From an uncultured Thermoleophilia bacterium (GTDB lineage Bacteria > Actinomycetota > Thermoleophilia > UBA2241): a stretch of DNA of 9,340 nucleotides. The stretch is taken from NCBI GenBank assembly GCA_903912585.1, contig CAIWHY010000108.1, forward strand, positions 1-9,340, given 5' to 3'. A program made the translations under genes and the position numbers. Each line of letters begins with the position of its first letter. Position 1 is the stretch's first letter. Positions 1 to 5,975 of this stretch are shown here, piece by piece. The notes beneath the pieces are model-generated. The model had not been told where the DNA came from, did no database searches, and saw only the letters and a list, made by a program, of their open reading frames with translations.

Positions 1-1568
1 CCGAACGAGCCCTTCATCGCCTGGGCGAAAACCGCGATGAACACGACCAGGGCGAGGCCGATCATGAGGGCCGCGGCCGTGGCGGCCGTGCGGCTCGGGT
101 TGCGGCCGGCGTTGTCGCGGGCCAGACGGCCGCTGGTGGGAGCGAGCTTCTCCAGCGGCCAGCCGATGACGCGCGCCGCCGGCCGCACGATGTACTTGGC
201 CAGCATCGCGATGGCGACGAAGAGCAGGAGCGCGCCGAGACCCATGGAGAGCAGGCGGCTGTTGGTCGCCCCGTTGCTGAAGATGCCGTAGGCGAGCGAG
301 GCGCCGCCGAGGGCGGCGACGGCCAGGGCGATCGCCGTGGTGAACTTGGTGAAGCGGGTGGGCGGCAGGGCCGCACCCTCCTGGAGGGCGGCCACCGGCG
401 GCACGCGCGTCGCGCGCAGCGCCGGGGCCAGTGCGGACACCAGCGTCACGCCGACGCCGACGAGGGCGGCGATGAAGATCGTCCGCGGCTGGAGCGCGAT
501 GCCGGCAGTGGGGATGTCGGCCCCCATGGCCTTGAAGAGCAAGTTGATGGCCTTGGCCACGCCGAGGCCGGCGACGATGCCGGCGGCCGAGGCGAGCACG
601 CCCAGCGTGAGGGCCTCGGCGACCACGGAGCGGAGCACCTGGCGGCGGCTGGCGCCGAGGGCGCGCAGCATGGCGAACTCGCGACGCCGCTGCGCCACGG
701 TGATGCTGAAGGCGTTGAAGATGATGAACGCTCCGACGAACACGGAGACGCCGGCGAAGGCAAGGAGCATCGGCGTCAGGAAGCCGTTGATCGAAGCGGC
801 CGACTGGCTGGTCGCGTCGGTGGCCGCCTGATCGCCGGTCTTGACGTCGACGGTGGCCGGCAAGGCGGACTTCACGCGTGCCGCGAGCTGCGCCGGCGTG
901 ACGCCGGGATCGGCGGAGATCGAGATGCCGCTGAGCTTGCCCGGCTCGCCGCCCCAGCGCTGCACGTCCTGCAGGCGGCCGGCGATGACGATGGTGCCGC
1001 CCATGGAGCCGGATCTGCCCCACGTGAACACACCGGCGACCTTGACACGCTGCAGACCGGCCGCGGCGGCGACGGCGAAGCTGTCGCCCGGCTTCAGGCC
1101 CTGCTTGTCGGCGAAGCTCTTGATGATGCTGACCTCGTTGGCCGCGTGCGCGTCGCGTCCGGCGACGAGCCGGGCCTGGTTGAAGGGCGGGCCCGGGTTC
1201 GTGGTCAGCAGCGTCGGGGCGCCGCCGGTCTGGACGGTCTTGCCGTCCACGATCGCGGCGCCAAGCGTCTGGTAAGCGCCGGCGGCTTTGGCGACGCCCG
1301 GCACTCCCTCGATCCGCGCCAGCATCGCGGTGTTCAGCGTTTGCGGGGTGGTGCCGCTGCTGTCCATCGCGGAGAACGCCGTCTTCGGCGACACCTGGAC
1401 CGCGGTGCCCTTGAACGAGGTGTTGAAGATGTCGGCGAAACCGTTGTAGATCTGGTCGGTCAGCACGTACGTGCCGGTGATCATCGCCACGCCGAGCAAG
1501 ATGGCCAGGACGGTGAGGACCGTGCGCAGTGGCCGGCTGGCCAGGCTGCGGAAGGCGAGGCGGGTCAT
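1..1568 (-). CDS. ABC transporter permease, FtsX/MacB type (3' end cut by window)
   Basis: Membrane subunit of an ABC exporter of the MacB/LolCDE superfamily, which typically moves lipids, lipoproteins, peptides or drugs outward; the substrate here cannot be told. The frame is open from ATG 1568 to the window edge (522 codons visible). Helix 1 is at residues 15-36. A large extracytoplasmic domain follows (about 37-262). The first FtsX domain has helices near 266-290, 314-345 and 363-388, with the cytoplasmic coupling stretch RREFAMLRALGASRRQ at about 295-310. Two more helices lie at 408-430 and 438-460. At about 482 a second copy of the N-terminal pattern begins (LARDNAGRNPSRTAATAAAL, then a helix at 496-517), as in duplicated actinobacterial permeases of about 800-850 residues, so roughly a third is missing beyond the edge. 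The start overlaps the stop of the upstream ATPase by ATGA (1565-1568), implying translational coupling. Confidence 0.93.
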   Translation of the reverse strand, partial: MTRLAFRSLASRPLRTVLTVLAILLGVAMITGTYVLTDQIYNGFADIFNTSFKGTAVQVSPKTAFSAMDSSGTTPQTLNTAMLARIEGVPGVAKAAGAYQTLGAAIVDGKTVQTGGAPTLLTTNPGPPFNQARLVAGRDAHAANEVSIIKSFADKQGLKPGDSFAVAAAAGLQRVKVAGVFTWGRSGSMGGTIVIAGRLQDVQRWGGEPGKLSGISISADPGVTPAQLAARVKSALPATVDVKTGDQAATDATSQSAASINGFLTPMLLAFAGVSVFVGAFIIFNAFSITVAQRRREFAMLRALGASRRQVLRSVVAEALTLGVLASAAGIVAGLGVAKAINLLFKAMGADIPTAGIALQPRTIFIAALVGVGVTLVSALAPALRATRVPPVAALQEGAALPPTRFTKFTTAIALAVAALGGASLAYGIFSNGATNSRLLSMGLGALLLFVAIAMLAKYIVRPAARVIGWPLEKLAPTSGRLARDNAGRNPSRTAATAAALMIGLALVVFIAVFAQAMKGSF

Positions 1569-2374
1569 CGCGGCACCTCGAGGTCCTTGATGGTGTCGTA
1601 GATGGCGTCGCGGGTCATGCGGTCCTCGTCCAGCTCGATGCGGCCGTCCTTGAGGAAGACGACGCGGTCGGCGATGCTCGCCGCGCCGGCGTCATGCGTG
1701 ACCATGATCACGGTCTGGCCGAACTCGTCGACGCTGCGGCGGAGCAGGCCCAGGACCTCGCCGCCGGTGCGGGAGTCGAGGTTGCCGGTGGGCTCGTCGG
1801 CGAACAGGACGGCCGGCCGGGTGATGAGCGCCCGGGCGACGGCGACGCGCTGCTGCTGGCCGCCCGAGAGCTCGGAGGGACGGTGGGTGAGGCGGTCCTG
1901 CAGGCCGACGGCCTCGATGATCGTGCGCCGCCAGGCCTCGTCCGCCTTGCGCCGAGCGAGTGAGAGCGGCAGGACGATGTTCTCGTCGGCGGTCAGCGTC
2001 GCCAGCAGGTTGAAGCTCTGGAAGATGAAGCCGATCTTGTCGCGGCGGAGCTGCGTCAGCTTCTTTTCCTTGAGCCGGGTGATCTCGACGCCGTCGATGC
2101 TGACCCGCCCGCTCGTCGGCTGATCGAGGCCGGCGAGGATGTGCATGAGGGTGCTCTTGCCGGAGCCGGACGGGCCCATGATGGCCGTGAGCCGGCCCTG
2201 CGTGATGTCGACGTCGACGTCGCGCAGGGCGTGGACCGCGGCGTCGCCCTTGCCGTAGGTGCGCGTGAGTCCGCGGGCGCTGACGACCGGCCGCGGTGCT
2301 GTGGCGAACGCCCTCTCGAGCTCGTCGATGCGGGGTGCCCGACGCTCGCGCTCGCTGGTGATGACTGGGTTCAT
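1565..2374 (-). CDS. ABC transporter ATP-binding protein, MacB/LolD type
   Basis: Cytoplasmic ATPase (269 aa) that powers the FtsX-type permease encoded immediately downstream. All ABC motifs are intact: Walker A GPSGSGKST (67-75), Q-loop Q119 in FIFQSFNLL, signature LSGGQQQRVAVARAL (169-183), Walker B VLFADE with catalytic E194, D-loop NLDS (198-201) and H-loop H227. The sequence ADEPTGNLDSRTGGEVL and the VHALRDVDVDI opening are typical of the LolD/MacB/FtsE branch, which works as exporter or mechanotransmission complexes. ATG 2374 is chosen because a strong Shine-Dalgarno GGAGGAGG lies at 2379-2386. The same frame stays open further upstream only because of high GC, and that translation is arginine/proline-rich with no domain. 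Slightly unusual are a charged N-terminal extension of about 30 residues before the nucleotide-binding domain and an acidic C-terminal tail (RMTRDAIYDTIKDLEVPR). Confidence 0.96.
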   Translation of the reverse strand: MNPVITSERERRAPRIDELERAFATAPRPVVSARGLTRTYGKGDAAVHALRDVDVDITQGRLTAIMGPSGSGKSTLMHILAGLDQPTSGRVSIDGVEITRLKEKKLTQLRRDKIGFIFQSFNLLATLTADENIVLPLSLARRKADEAWRRTIIEAVGLQDRLTHRPSELSGGQQQRVAVARALITRPAVLFADEPTGNLDSRTGGEVLGLLRRSVDEFGQTVIMVTHDAGAASIADRVVFLKDGRIELDEDRMTRDAIYDTIKDLEVPR

Positions 2375-2378
2375 GGTG

Positions 2379-2386
2379 CCTCCTCC
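2379..2386 (-). promoter_or_regulatory. Shine-Dalgarno site fixing the ABC ATPase start
   Basis: On the minus strand this reads GGAGGAGG, four bases before ATG 2374. It settles the start against a much longer open frame that continues upstream to about 2905. Confidence 0.8.
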
Positions 2387-2412
2387 GGGTGCATGTACGC
2401 GTCGTGAGGCGA

Positions 2413-2418
2413 ACGCTA
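2413..2418 (-). promoter_or_regulatory. possible -10 element of the ABC exporter operon
   Basis: Minus-strand TAGCGT, about 38 bases before the ATPase ATG, would start transcription near 2406 and leave a leader of roughly 30 bases carrying the Shine-Dalgarno. The -35 match is poor (TTCGCC at 16-base spacing), so this is a weak call based on a hexamer and its position. Confidence 0.3.
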
Positions 2419-2599
2419 CGCGCGCCGGCCCGGCGGCGAATCGCCCGGCGGTGGTCAATCGCCGGGGGCTTGAGAGGGACATCCGGGGGTCCGGTGCTAC
2501 CCCCGGCGGGGGAGCCCATGGACTTGCGGGGGGACGGCGGCGGCGGGCGGCCCGACTCTTGGCCTCGCGCTCGCTGCGGTGCCTACCACCGCCGAGGTA

Positions 2600-2630
2600 G
2601 CGGACGCCGGGGACTCCGGGCGGCGTCCGC
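2600..2630 (-). terminator. strong GC hairpin, probable end of the GDSL-SRPBCC-hydrolase unit
   Basis: Arms GCGGACGCC (2600-2608) and GGCGTCCGC (2622-2630) form a perfect 9-bp stem, with one further possible G-C pair inside. It lies about 75 bases past the stop of the hydrolase remnant in the direction of transcription. No T-run follows, which is common in high-GC actinobacteria, so termination is inferred from position and stem strength. Confidence 0.45.
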
Positions 2631-2703
2631 AATGAGCACCCGGGCGGCGCTCGCCACGAGCGCACCGGCGGCGCCCGTCGACCGGCGCCAGCGCGACCGC
2701 GTT

Positions 2704-3209
2704 CTACAAGTCGATGCCCGCCAGGAGCTCGTCTGCGACGCGGCGGAACTCGCGCGAGCGGGTCCACATCGCCGGGGTGGCCGCCGCCGGAGAAAGAGGC
2801 GCGGCGGCACTGCGAGATCTGCGCCGCGAGCGCCGCCTGCCGGGCGTCGAGCCCGGGCAGCAGCTCGTCGGCGCTGCAGCCGGTGAGGAGGACCGGGCAG
2901 CGCACGTCGCCGAGGCGCCCGGCGAGCGGGTCCCATCCGCCGGACGCCGCCAGGCCGAGAAGCGACGCGGAGTCGGCCGCGACGACGTTGTGCCAGTCGC
3001 GGCCGCGAGCGATGTGCTCGAGCTCCGCAGGCGTCAGCCGTTCGGCGCAGCTGTCGGGACCACCGCCGCGACCTGCCCGGGAGCGTGCAGCGCCGTGAGC
3101 GGCGCCGCGACTCCTCCGCTCCTTCCGGGCAGAAGCAGCAGCAGACCGTCGCGGGCGAGCCGGCCTCGCGATAGGCCAGGCGACGGCCCTGCCAGACCAA
3201 CGAACCCAT
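2704..3209 (-). pseudogene. decayed alpha/beta hydrolase (frameshifts plus internal deletions)
   Basis: Remnant of an alpha/beta-fold hydrolase, readable only by switching frames. Piece A starts at ATG 3209: MGSLVWQGRRLAYREAGSP. The frame changes near 3145-3155 to piece B, LLLLLPG then RSGGVAAPLTALHAPGQV, joining an oxyanion-hole strand straight to a nucleophile-elbow-like GRSGG. It changes again near 3054-3065 to piece C, DSCAERLTPAELEHIARGRD through CPVLLTGCSADELLPG to SFSGGGHP (the acidic residue and catalytic-His regions). It changes last at the G4 run 2774-2777 to piece D, AMWTRSREFRRVADELLAGI, ending at TAG 2704-2706. Dropping one G from that run restores GGGHPAMW. Total length is about 168 codons, against 250-290 in the family. 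The missing 70-90 residues between oxyanion strand and nucleophile, and more before HIARGRDW, argue for real decay rather than sequencing error alone. It starts 8 bases after the SRPBCC stop, with no clear Shine-Dalgarno. Confidence 0.77.
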
Positions 3210-3217
3210 GGATGCCG

Positions 3218-3946
3218 TCAGCCCGGCAGAGATGCCGCCGCCTCGGCGCGGTCCGCCGCGGCTCGGCCGCGGTCCGCCGACGCCTCGGCGCGGGCGCGGA
3301 TCCCGCGCAGCATGCGCTCCTCCATGAGGAAGTGCACCGGCTCGAGGAGCACGGGCTTGGCGAGCTTTGCCGCCGTGGTGTCCGCCCAGGCGGCACGCGC
3401 GCGAATGAGCAGGCGCGTCGTCCGCTCGTCGAGCGGCTCCAGGTAGAAACCCCAGCTGAACGCGAGCTCCCCCCGGAAGAAGTTGCCCGGCTCCTGCGGA
3501 GGCTCGCCGGGCGCGCCGGCCAGGATGACGAAGGCGCGCTCGGGCTCCATGACGGCGATGGTGAGCTTCATCGCGCCGTCCGGATCCAGCGTGACGAAGT
3601 CCTCGCCCGCGCGCAGGTCCTGCCACTCCTCGTGGACCCGGTCGGCGTTGTGGATGTCGAGGCGGAAGACGTTCTCGAAGAAGTCATAGCTGTAGAAGCC
3701 GCCGCGATTCTGGCCGATCTGCACCAGCCACGGCCAGACGGCGGCGGCCGGGGCCGCAACGGTCACGGCGCGGGTCGTCACGTACATGGGATTGTCCACG
3801 AGCTGGTCGCCTGGCATCGGCCGGACCACCTCGTCGTCGCTGGCCCCCCACTTGAGGACGCGAGGGACGAGCGCCGCCCAGGCGCCCACCGCGGCCGCTC
3901 CGAGGAGCGCTCCCGCCCTGGCGGTCGTGCGCACGGCGTGTGCCAT
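3218..3946 (-). CDS. membrane-anchored SRPBCC-fold (START/polyketide-cyclase-like) protein
   Basis: Predicted 242-aa protein of the SRPBCC helix-grip superfamily, which binds hydrophobic ligands in a deep cavity; the ligand is unknown. One N-terminal hydrophobic segment (about 10-28, after MAHAVRTTAR) should anchor it, or act as a signal, with the domain outside. The domain opens with the usual first strand and helix TTRAVTVAAPAAAVWPWLVQ (57-76), followed by GQNRGGFYSYDFFENVF, a central sheet (KLTIAVMEPERAFVI, 127-141), ELAFSWGFYLEPLDERTTRL (160-179) and the long closing helix around 196-220 (EPVHFLMEERMLRGIRARAE). A charged alanine-rich tail follows. ATG 3946 is supported by a near-perfect Shine-Dalgarno AAAGGAGGT at 3952-3960, which lies inside the last codons of the GDSL gene. 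The gap between the two genes is only 2 bases, so they are co-transcribed and probably coupled. Confidence 0.86.
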   Translation of the reverse strand: MAHAVRTTARAGALLGAAAVGAWAALVPRVLKWGASDDEVVRPMPGDQLVDNPMYVTTRAVTVAAPAAAVWPWLVQIGQNRGGFYSYDFFENVFRLDIHNADRVHEEWQDLRAGEDFVTLDPDGAMKLTIAVMEPERAFVILAGAPGEPPQEPGNFFRGELAFSWGFYLEPLDERTTRLLIRARAAWADTTAAKLAKPVLLEPVHFLMEERMLRGIRARAEASADRGRAAADRAEAAASLPG

Positions 3947-3948
3947 CG

Positions 3949-4599
3949 TCAACCTCCTTTGCTCGGGGCGGTTGCGCCGCCCCTGTCGCTGTCGTCTATC
4001 GCGGCCGCGAAAGCGGCGGCCACGACCGCGGCGCCCACGTCCGTGAAGTGCACGCCGTCCGTGGTGAACGGACCTTGGTCGCGGCCGGCCGCCGAAGCGA
4101 ACGCCGGCCGCAGATCGAGCGTCGCGGCGCCGCTCACGCCGGCGGCGAGCGCGGCGACCGCGTCGCCGATCTCGGCGGCGCGAGCCTCCCACACCGAGCC
4201 GGCCGCTTCCAGCACGAGCGGCCGCACGCACACGAGGCGCGCGGCCCGCGCTGCCGTCCACTCGATCAGCTCCTCGTAGTCTTCGCACAGGCGCGCGAGG
4301 CGGGTCCCCCAGCCCCAGCCGCCGCCCTCGCCGGTCGCGCTACCCTCGGCGGTCGCACCGTCCTCGCCGGCCTCATCCCAGGCGCTCATCACGGCGTCGT
4401 TCGCGCCCACCCATACGAAGGCCAAGTCGACCGGCTCGAGACCCGCGGAGCGCATGCGCAGCAGCAGAGCGCTCACGGTGTCGCCGGCGCGGCCGTGGTT
4501 GAGGAGTCCGTCGCGCGGCCGCAGGCGCGCGAGCAGCGGCAGGTACGCCGCGCCGGGCCATCCTTCCGTGAGGCTGTCGCCGAGGAACGCGATCTTCAT
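3949..4599 (-). CDS. SGNH/GDSL-family hydrolase (esterase/lipase-like)
   Basis: Predicted 216-aa serine esterase of the SGNH superfamily, which hydrolyses ester or acyl groups on lipids, sugars or thioesters; the substrate is unknown. All four blocks are visible: block I FLGDSLTEG with nucleophile S9, block II NHGRAGDT with oxyanion G39, block III VWVGANDAV with N67, and block V DGVHFTDVG with D181 and H184. There is no signal peptide, so it should be cytoplasmic. An unusual acidic then glycine/tryptophan-rich insertion (about 74-99, ending GEGGGWGWG) lies right after block III where many relatives are shorter. It is the first gene of a minus-strand unit with the SRPBCC protein and the broken hydrolase. 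No Shine-Dalgarno precedes ATG 4599; a -10-like TAGACT six bases before it suggests a leaderless message. Confidence 0.92.
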   Translation of the reverse strand: MKIAFLGDSLTEGWPGAAYLPLLARLRPRDGLLNHGRAGDTVSALLLRMRSAGLEPVDLAFVWVGANDAVMSAWDEAGEDGATAEGSATGEGGGWGWGTRLARLCEDYEELIEWTAARAARLVCVRPLVLEAAGSVWEARAAEIGDAVAALAAGVSGAATLDLRPAFASAAGRDQGPFTTDGVHFTDVGAAVVAAAFAAAIDDSDRGGATAPSKGG

Positions 4600-4605
4600 G
4601 GCCCG

Positions 4606-4611
4606 AGTCTA
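4606..4611 (-). promoter_or_regulatory. -10 element, leaderless promoter of the GDSL unit
   Basis: Minus-strand TAGACT ends six bases before ATG 4599, so transcription would start at or next to the A of the start codon. The absence of any Shine-Dalgarno fits. No convincing -35 is seen. Confidence 0.5.
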
Positions 4612-4632
4612 CGTCGCGGTGGCTGCCCGGTG

Positions 4633-4638
4633 TAGGCT
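4633..4638 (+). promoter_or_regulatory. -10 element, leaderless promoter of the membrane protein/methyltransferase pair
   Basis: TAGGCT followed by exactly six bases (GGCGGG) and then GTG 4645 mirrors the arrangement on the other strand. With only this short GC stretch there is no room for a normal ribosome-binding leader. The -35 is weak. Confidence 0.5.
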
Positions 4639-4644
4639 GGCGGG

Positions 4645-5106
4645 GTGAACGAACACTACCGGCATACGCAGTTCGGCTGGTCGCTGATCGCCATCGTGGT
4701 CGGCGTCGGTCTGCTGGAGCTGACCGTCGTGGCGCTGAGCACGGTCTCAACGATGGCCATCACGCTGGCCGGTGCGATGGCCGCCATCTTCGCGGTGCTG
4801 CTCGTGATGTTCGCCACGCTCACCGTGGTGGTGGACGACAAGGCCCTGCAGCTGCGGTTTGGCGTCGGCCTGCTGCGCCGCGTGGTGCCGCTGGGCGACG
4901 TCGTCGCGGCGCGCGCCGTGCGCATCCCGTGGTGGACCGGCTGGGGCGTGCGCGCAGTGTCGCACGGCTGGCTGTACCGCGTCGGTGGCCGCGACGCCGT
5001 CGAGCTCGAGCTCGACAACGGCCGCGTGGTGCGCGTGGGCAGCGACGAACCCGCGGCGCTGCTCGCGGCGGTCAAACGGATGGTCGGGACGAAGGAGGGA
5101 CCGTGA
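4645..5106 (+). CDS. small two-helix membrane protein with PH-like C-terminal domain
   Basis: Predicted 153-aa protein. Two hydrophobic helices (about 11-32 and 37-60) form a hairpin with a short outside loop. The C-terminal part (about 63-150) is a soluble, strand-rich domain: VVVDDKALQLRFGVGLLRR, then PLGDVVAARAVRIPWWTGWG, GWLYRVGGRDAVELELDNGR and a final helix ALLAAVKRMVG. This is the layout of bacterial PH-like/DUF membrane proteins that place a small beta domain on the inner membrane face; function is unknown. GTG 4645 is taken as start because the protein begins cleanly there and a -10 lies six bases upstream. The stop overlaps the methyltransferase start by GTGA (5103-5106), so the pair is one operon. 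Confidence 0.8.
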   Translation: MNEHYRHTQFGWSLIAIVVGVGLLELTVVALSTVSTMAITLAGAMAAIFAVLLVMFATLTVVVDDKALQLRFGVGLLRRVVPLGDVVAARAVRIPWWTGWGVRAVSHGWLYRVGGRDAVELELDNGRVVRVGSDEPAALLAAVKRMVGTKEGP

Positions 5107-5711
5107 CCCCCAAGCACCACACCTGTGACGACGACGCCGGCGTGCCGGCTCCCGGCGGACTGGAGATCTTCACCACGCGCCTGATGCTCCACGGCGTGCT
5201 CAGCGGCAGCTACCGGCGCTTCGTCGACGGCATGGGTCTGCGCGGCGACGAGCGCGTGCTCGACTTCGGAGCCGGGGGCGGGGCCGCCGCCCGCCACCTT
5301 GCCAAGCGTCTCCAGGGGGTCGGCCACCTGACCTGCGCCGACATCTCGCCGGCGTGGCAGGGCGTGGCGCGCAAGACCTTGCGCGCGTACACGAACGTCG
5401 ATTTCGTCCTCGGCGACGTGCGCGAGCTGGAGCTGCCGGCGGAGAGCTACGACGTCGTGGTGATGCACTGGATGTTCCACGACGTCCCCGCGGCCGATCG
5501 GCGGCCGGTGCTCGCCGCGCTCGTCGCCGCGCTGCGTCTTGGCGGCAAGCTGTTCACGCGCGAGCCGTCGCGCAAGGAAGACGGCATCGAGGTGACGGCG
5601 CTGCGCAACCTCCTCGGCGGCGCCGGCCTCAGCGAACTGCGCAGCGCCAAGGGGTCCTCCTTCTGGATGGGACCGCACTATGCCGGGGTCTGGGAGAAGC
5701 GCACGGGCTGA
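5103..5711 (+). CDS. class I SAM-dependent methyltransferase
   Basis: Predicted 202-aa cytoplasmic methyltransferase with the Rossmann-like SAM fold. Motif I is VLDFGAGGGAAARHL (52-66). The acidic residue that binds the SAM ribose is D80 in CADIS. Motif II-like VLGDVRELELP (102-112) holds D105, and YDVVVMHWMFHDV (116-128) is the strand 4/active-site region. LAALVAALRLGGKLFTREP (137-155) is the usual helix and strand after it, and the protein ends with FWMGPHYAGVWEKR. No substrate domain can be named; small-molecule or lipid methylation is likely for this type. GTG 5103 is preceded by a strong Shine-Dalgarno AAGGAGG inside the upstream gene and overlaps its stop. The N-terminal HHTCDDD stretch is unusual but too short to interpret. 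Confidence 0.88.
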   Translation: MTPKHHTCDDDAGVPAPGGLEIFTTRLMLHGVLSGSYRRFVDGMGLRGDERVLDFGAGGGAAARHLAKRLQGVGHLTCADISPAWQGVARKTLRAYTNVDFVLGDVRELELPAESYDVVVMHWMFHDVPAADRRPVLAALVAALRLGGKLFTREPSRKEDGIEVTALRNLLGGAGLSELRSAKGSSFWMGPHYAGVWEKRTG

Positions 5712-5975
5712 AGTGCATGGCGCAGGCTGAGGTGCGCCCGCGGAGCGATGAGCCTCGCAGCACGACCGCCTGCGATGAGACGGGCTGCCGTTGAAACGGC
5801 CGGCGACACTGTCGCCGGCCGTTCCGGGTGCAACCTCCACCCCTTCAGGGACTCGCCAGAGTTCCTCCTGGTCTCCCGACCAGGTGACCCCACAACGCAC
5901 GAGGGTCGGCAGACCCTTCGCACCGCCCTGAGGTATCTCGCTCCCCGCGGTCCATCGGCGGGTCGGCGCGAGAAC
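5712..5975. other. hairpin-rich spacer between two convergent genes
   Basis: 264 bases with no credible gene. Besides the 14-bp terminator it holds CCTGGTC/GACCAGG (5867-5884, 4-base loop) and AGGGTC/GACCCT (5902-5917, 4-base loop). A two-tier hairpin at 5931-5977 reaches into the aguA stop codon: outer arms AGGT-TCTCGC/GCGAGA-ACCT with one bulged A, inner CCCGC/GCGGG. It may be the structured 3' tail of aguA, an independent small RNA, or only terminators. Confidence 0.55.
5795..5823. terminator. perfect 14-bp inverted repeat, bidirectional terminator
   Basis: Arms AACGGCCGGCGACA (5795-5808) and TGTCGCCGGCCGTT (5810-5823) around a single central C. It stands 83 bases past the methyltransferase stop (plus) and about 150 past the aguA stop (minus). 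In the minus direction the stem is followed by TTTCAACG, in the plus direction by TTCC. It is well placed to end both transcripts. Confidence 0.65.

Larger units (their letters stand above)
2387..2703. other. non-coding region between the ABC operon and the hydrolase pseudogene
   Basis: About 317 bases with no credible gene on either strand; open frames here translate to arginine/proline-rich low-complexity sequence. It holds the upstream region of the ABC operon and three GC hairpins. One at 2444-2466 has arms CCCGGCG/CGCCGGG and a 9-base loop. One at 2496-2515 has arms GCT-CCCCC/GGGGG-AGC with one bulged A. The strongest, at 2600-2630, is listed separately. Confidence 0.6.

Noticed and set aside
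2375..2905. upstream in-frame extension of the ABC ATPase
   Set aside because: The frame is open but crosses hairpins and part of the hydrolase remnant. The strong Shine-Dalgarno at 2379-2386 and the normal protein length support ATG 2374.
2714..4279. 521-codon open frame on the plus strand
   Set aside because: It lies antisense to the GDSL, SRPBCC and hydrolase sequences. The translation is arginine/alanine-rich with no domain, and the opposite strand shows complete catalytic motifs.
4656..5900. 414-codon open frame on the minus strand
   Set aside because: Antisense to two well-supported plus-strand genes and running through the terminator stem. Its first 30 residues look fairly protein-like, but they fall on the hairpin region and no family was recognised.
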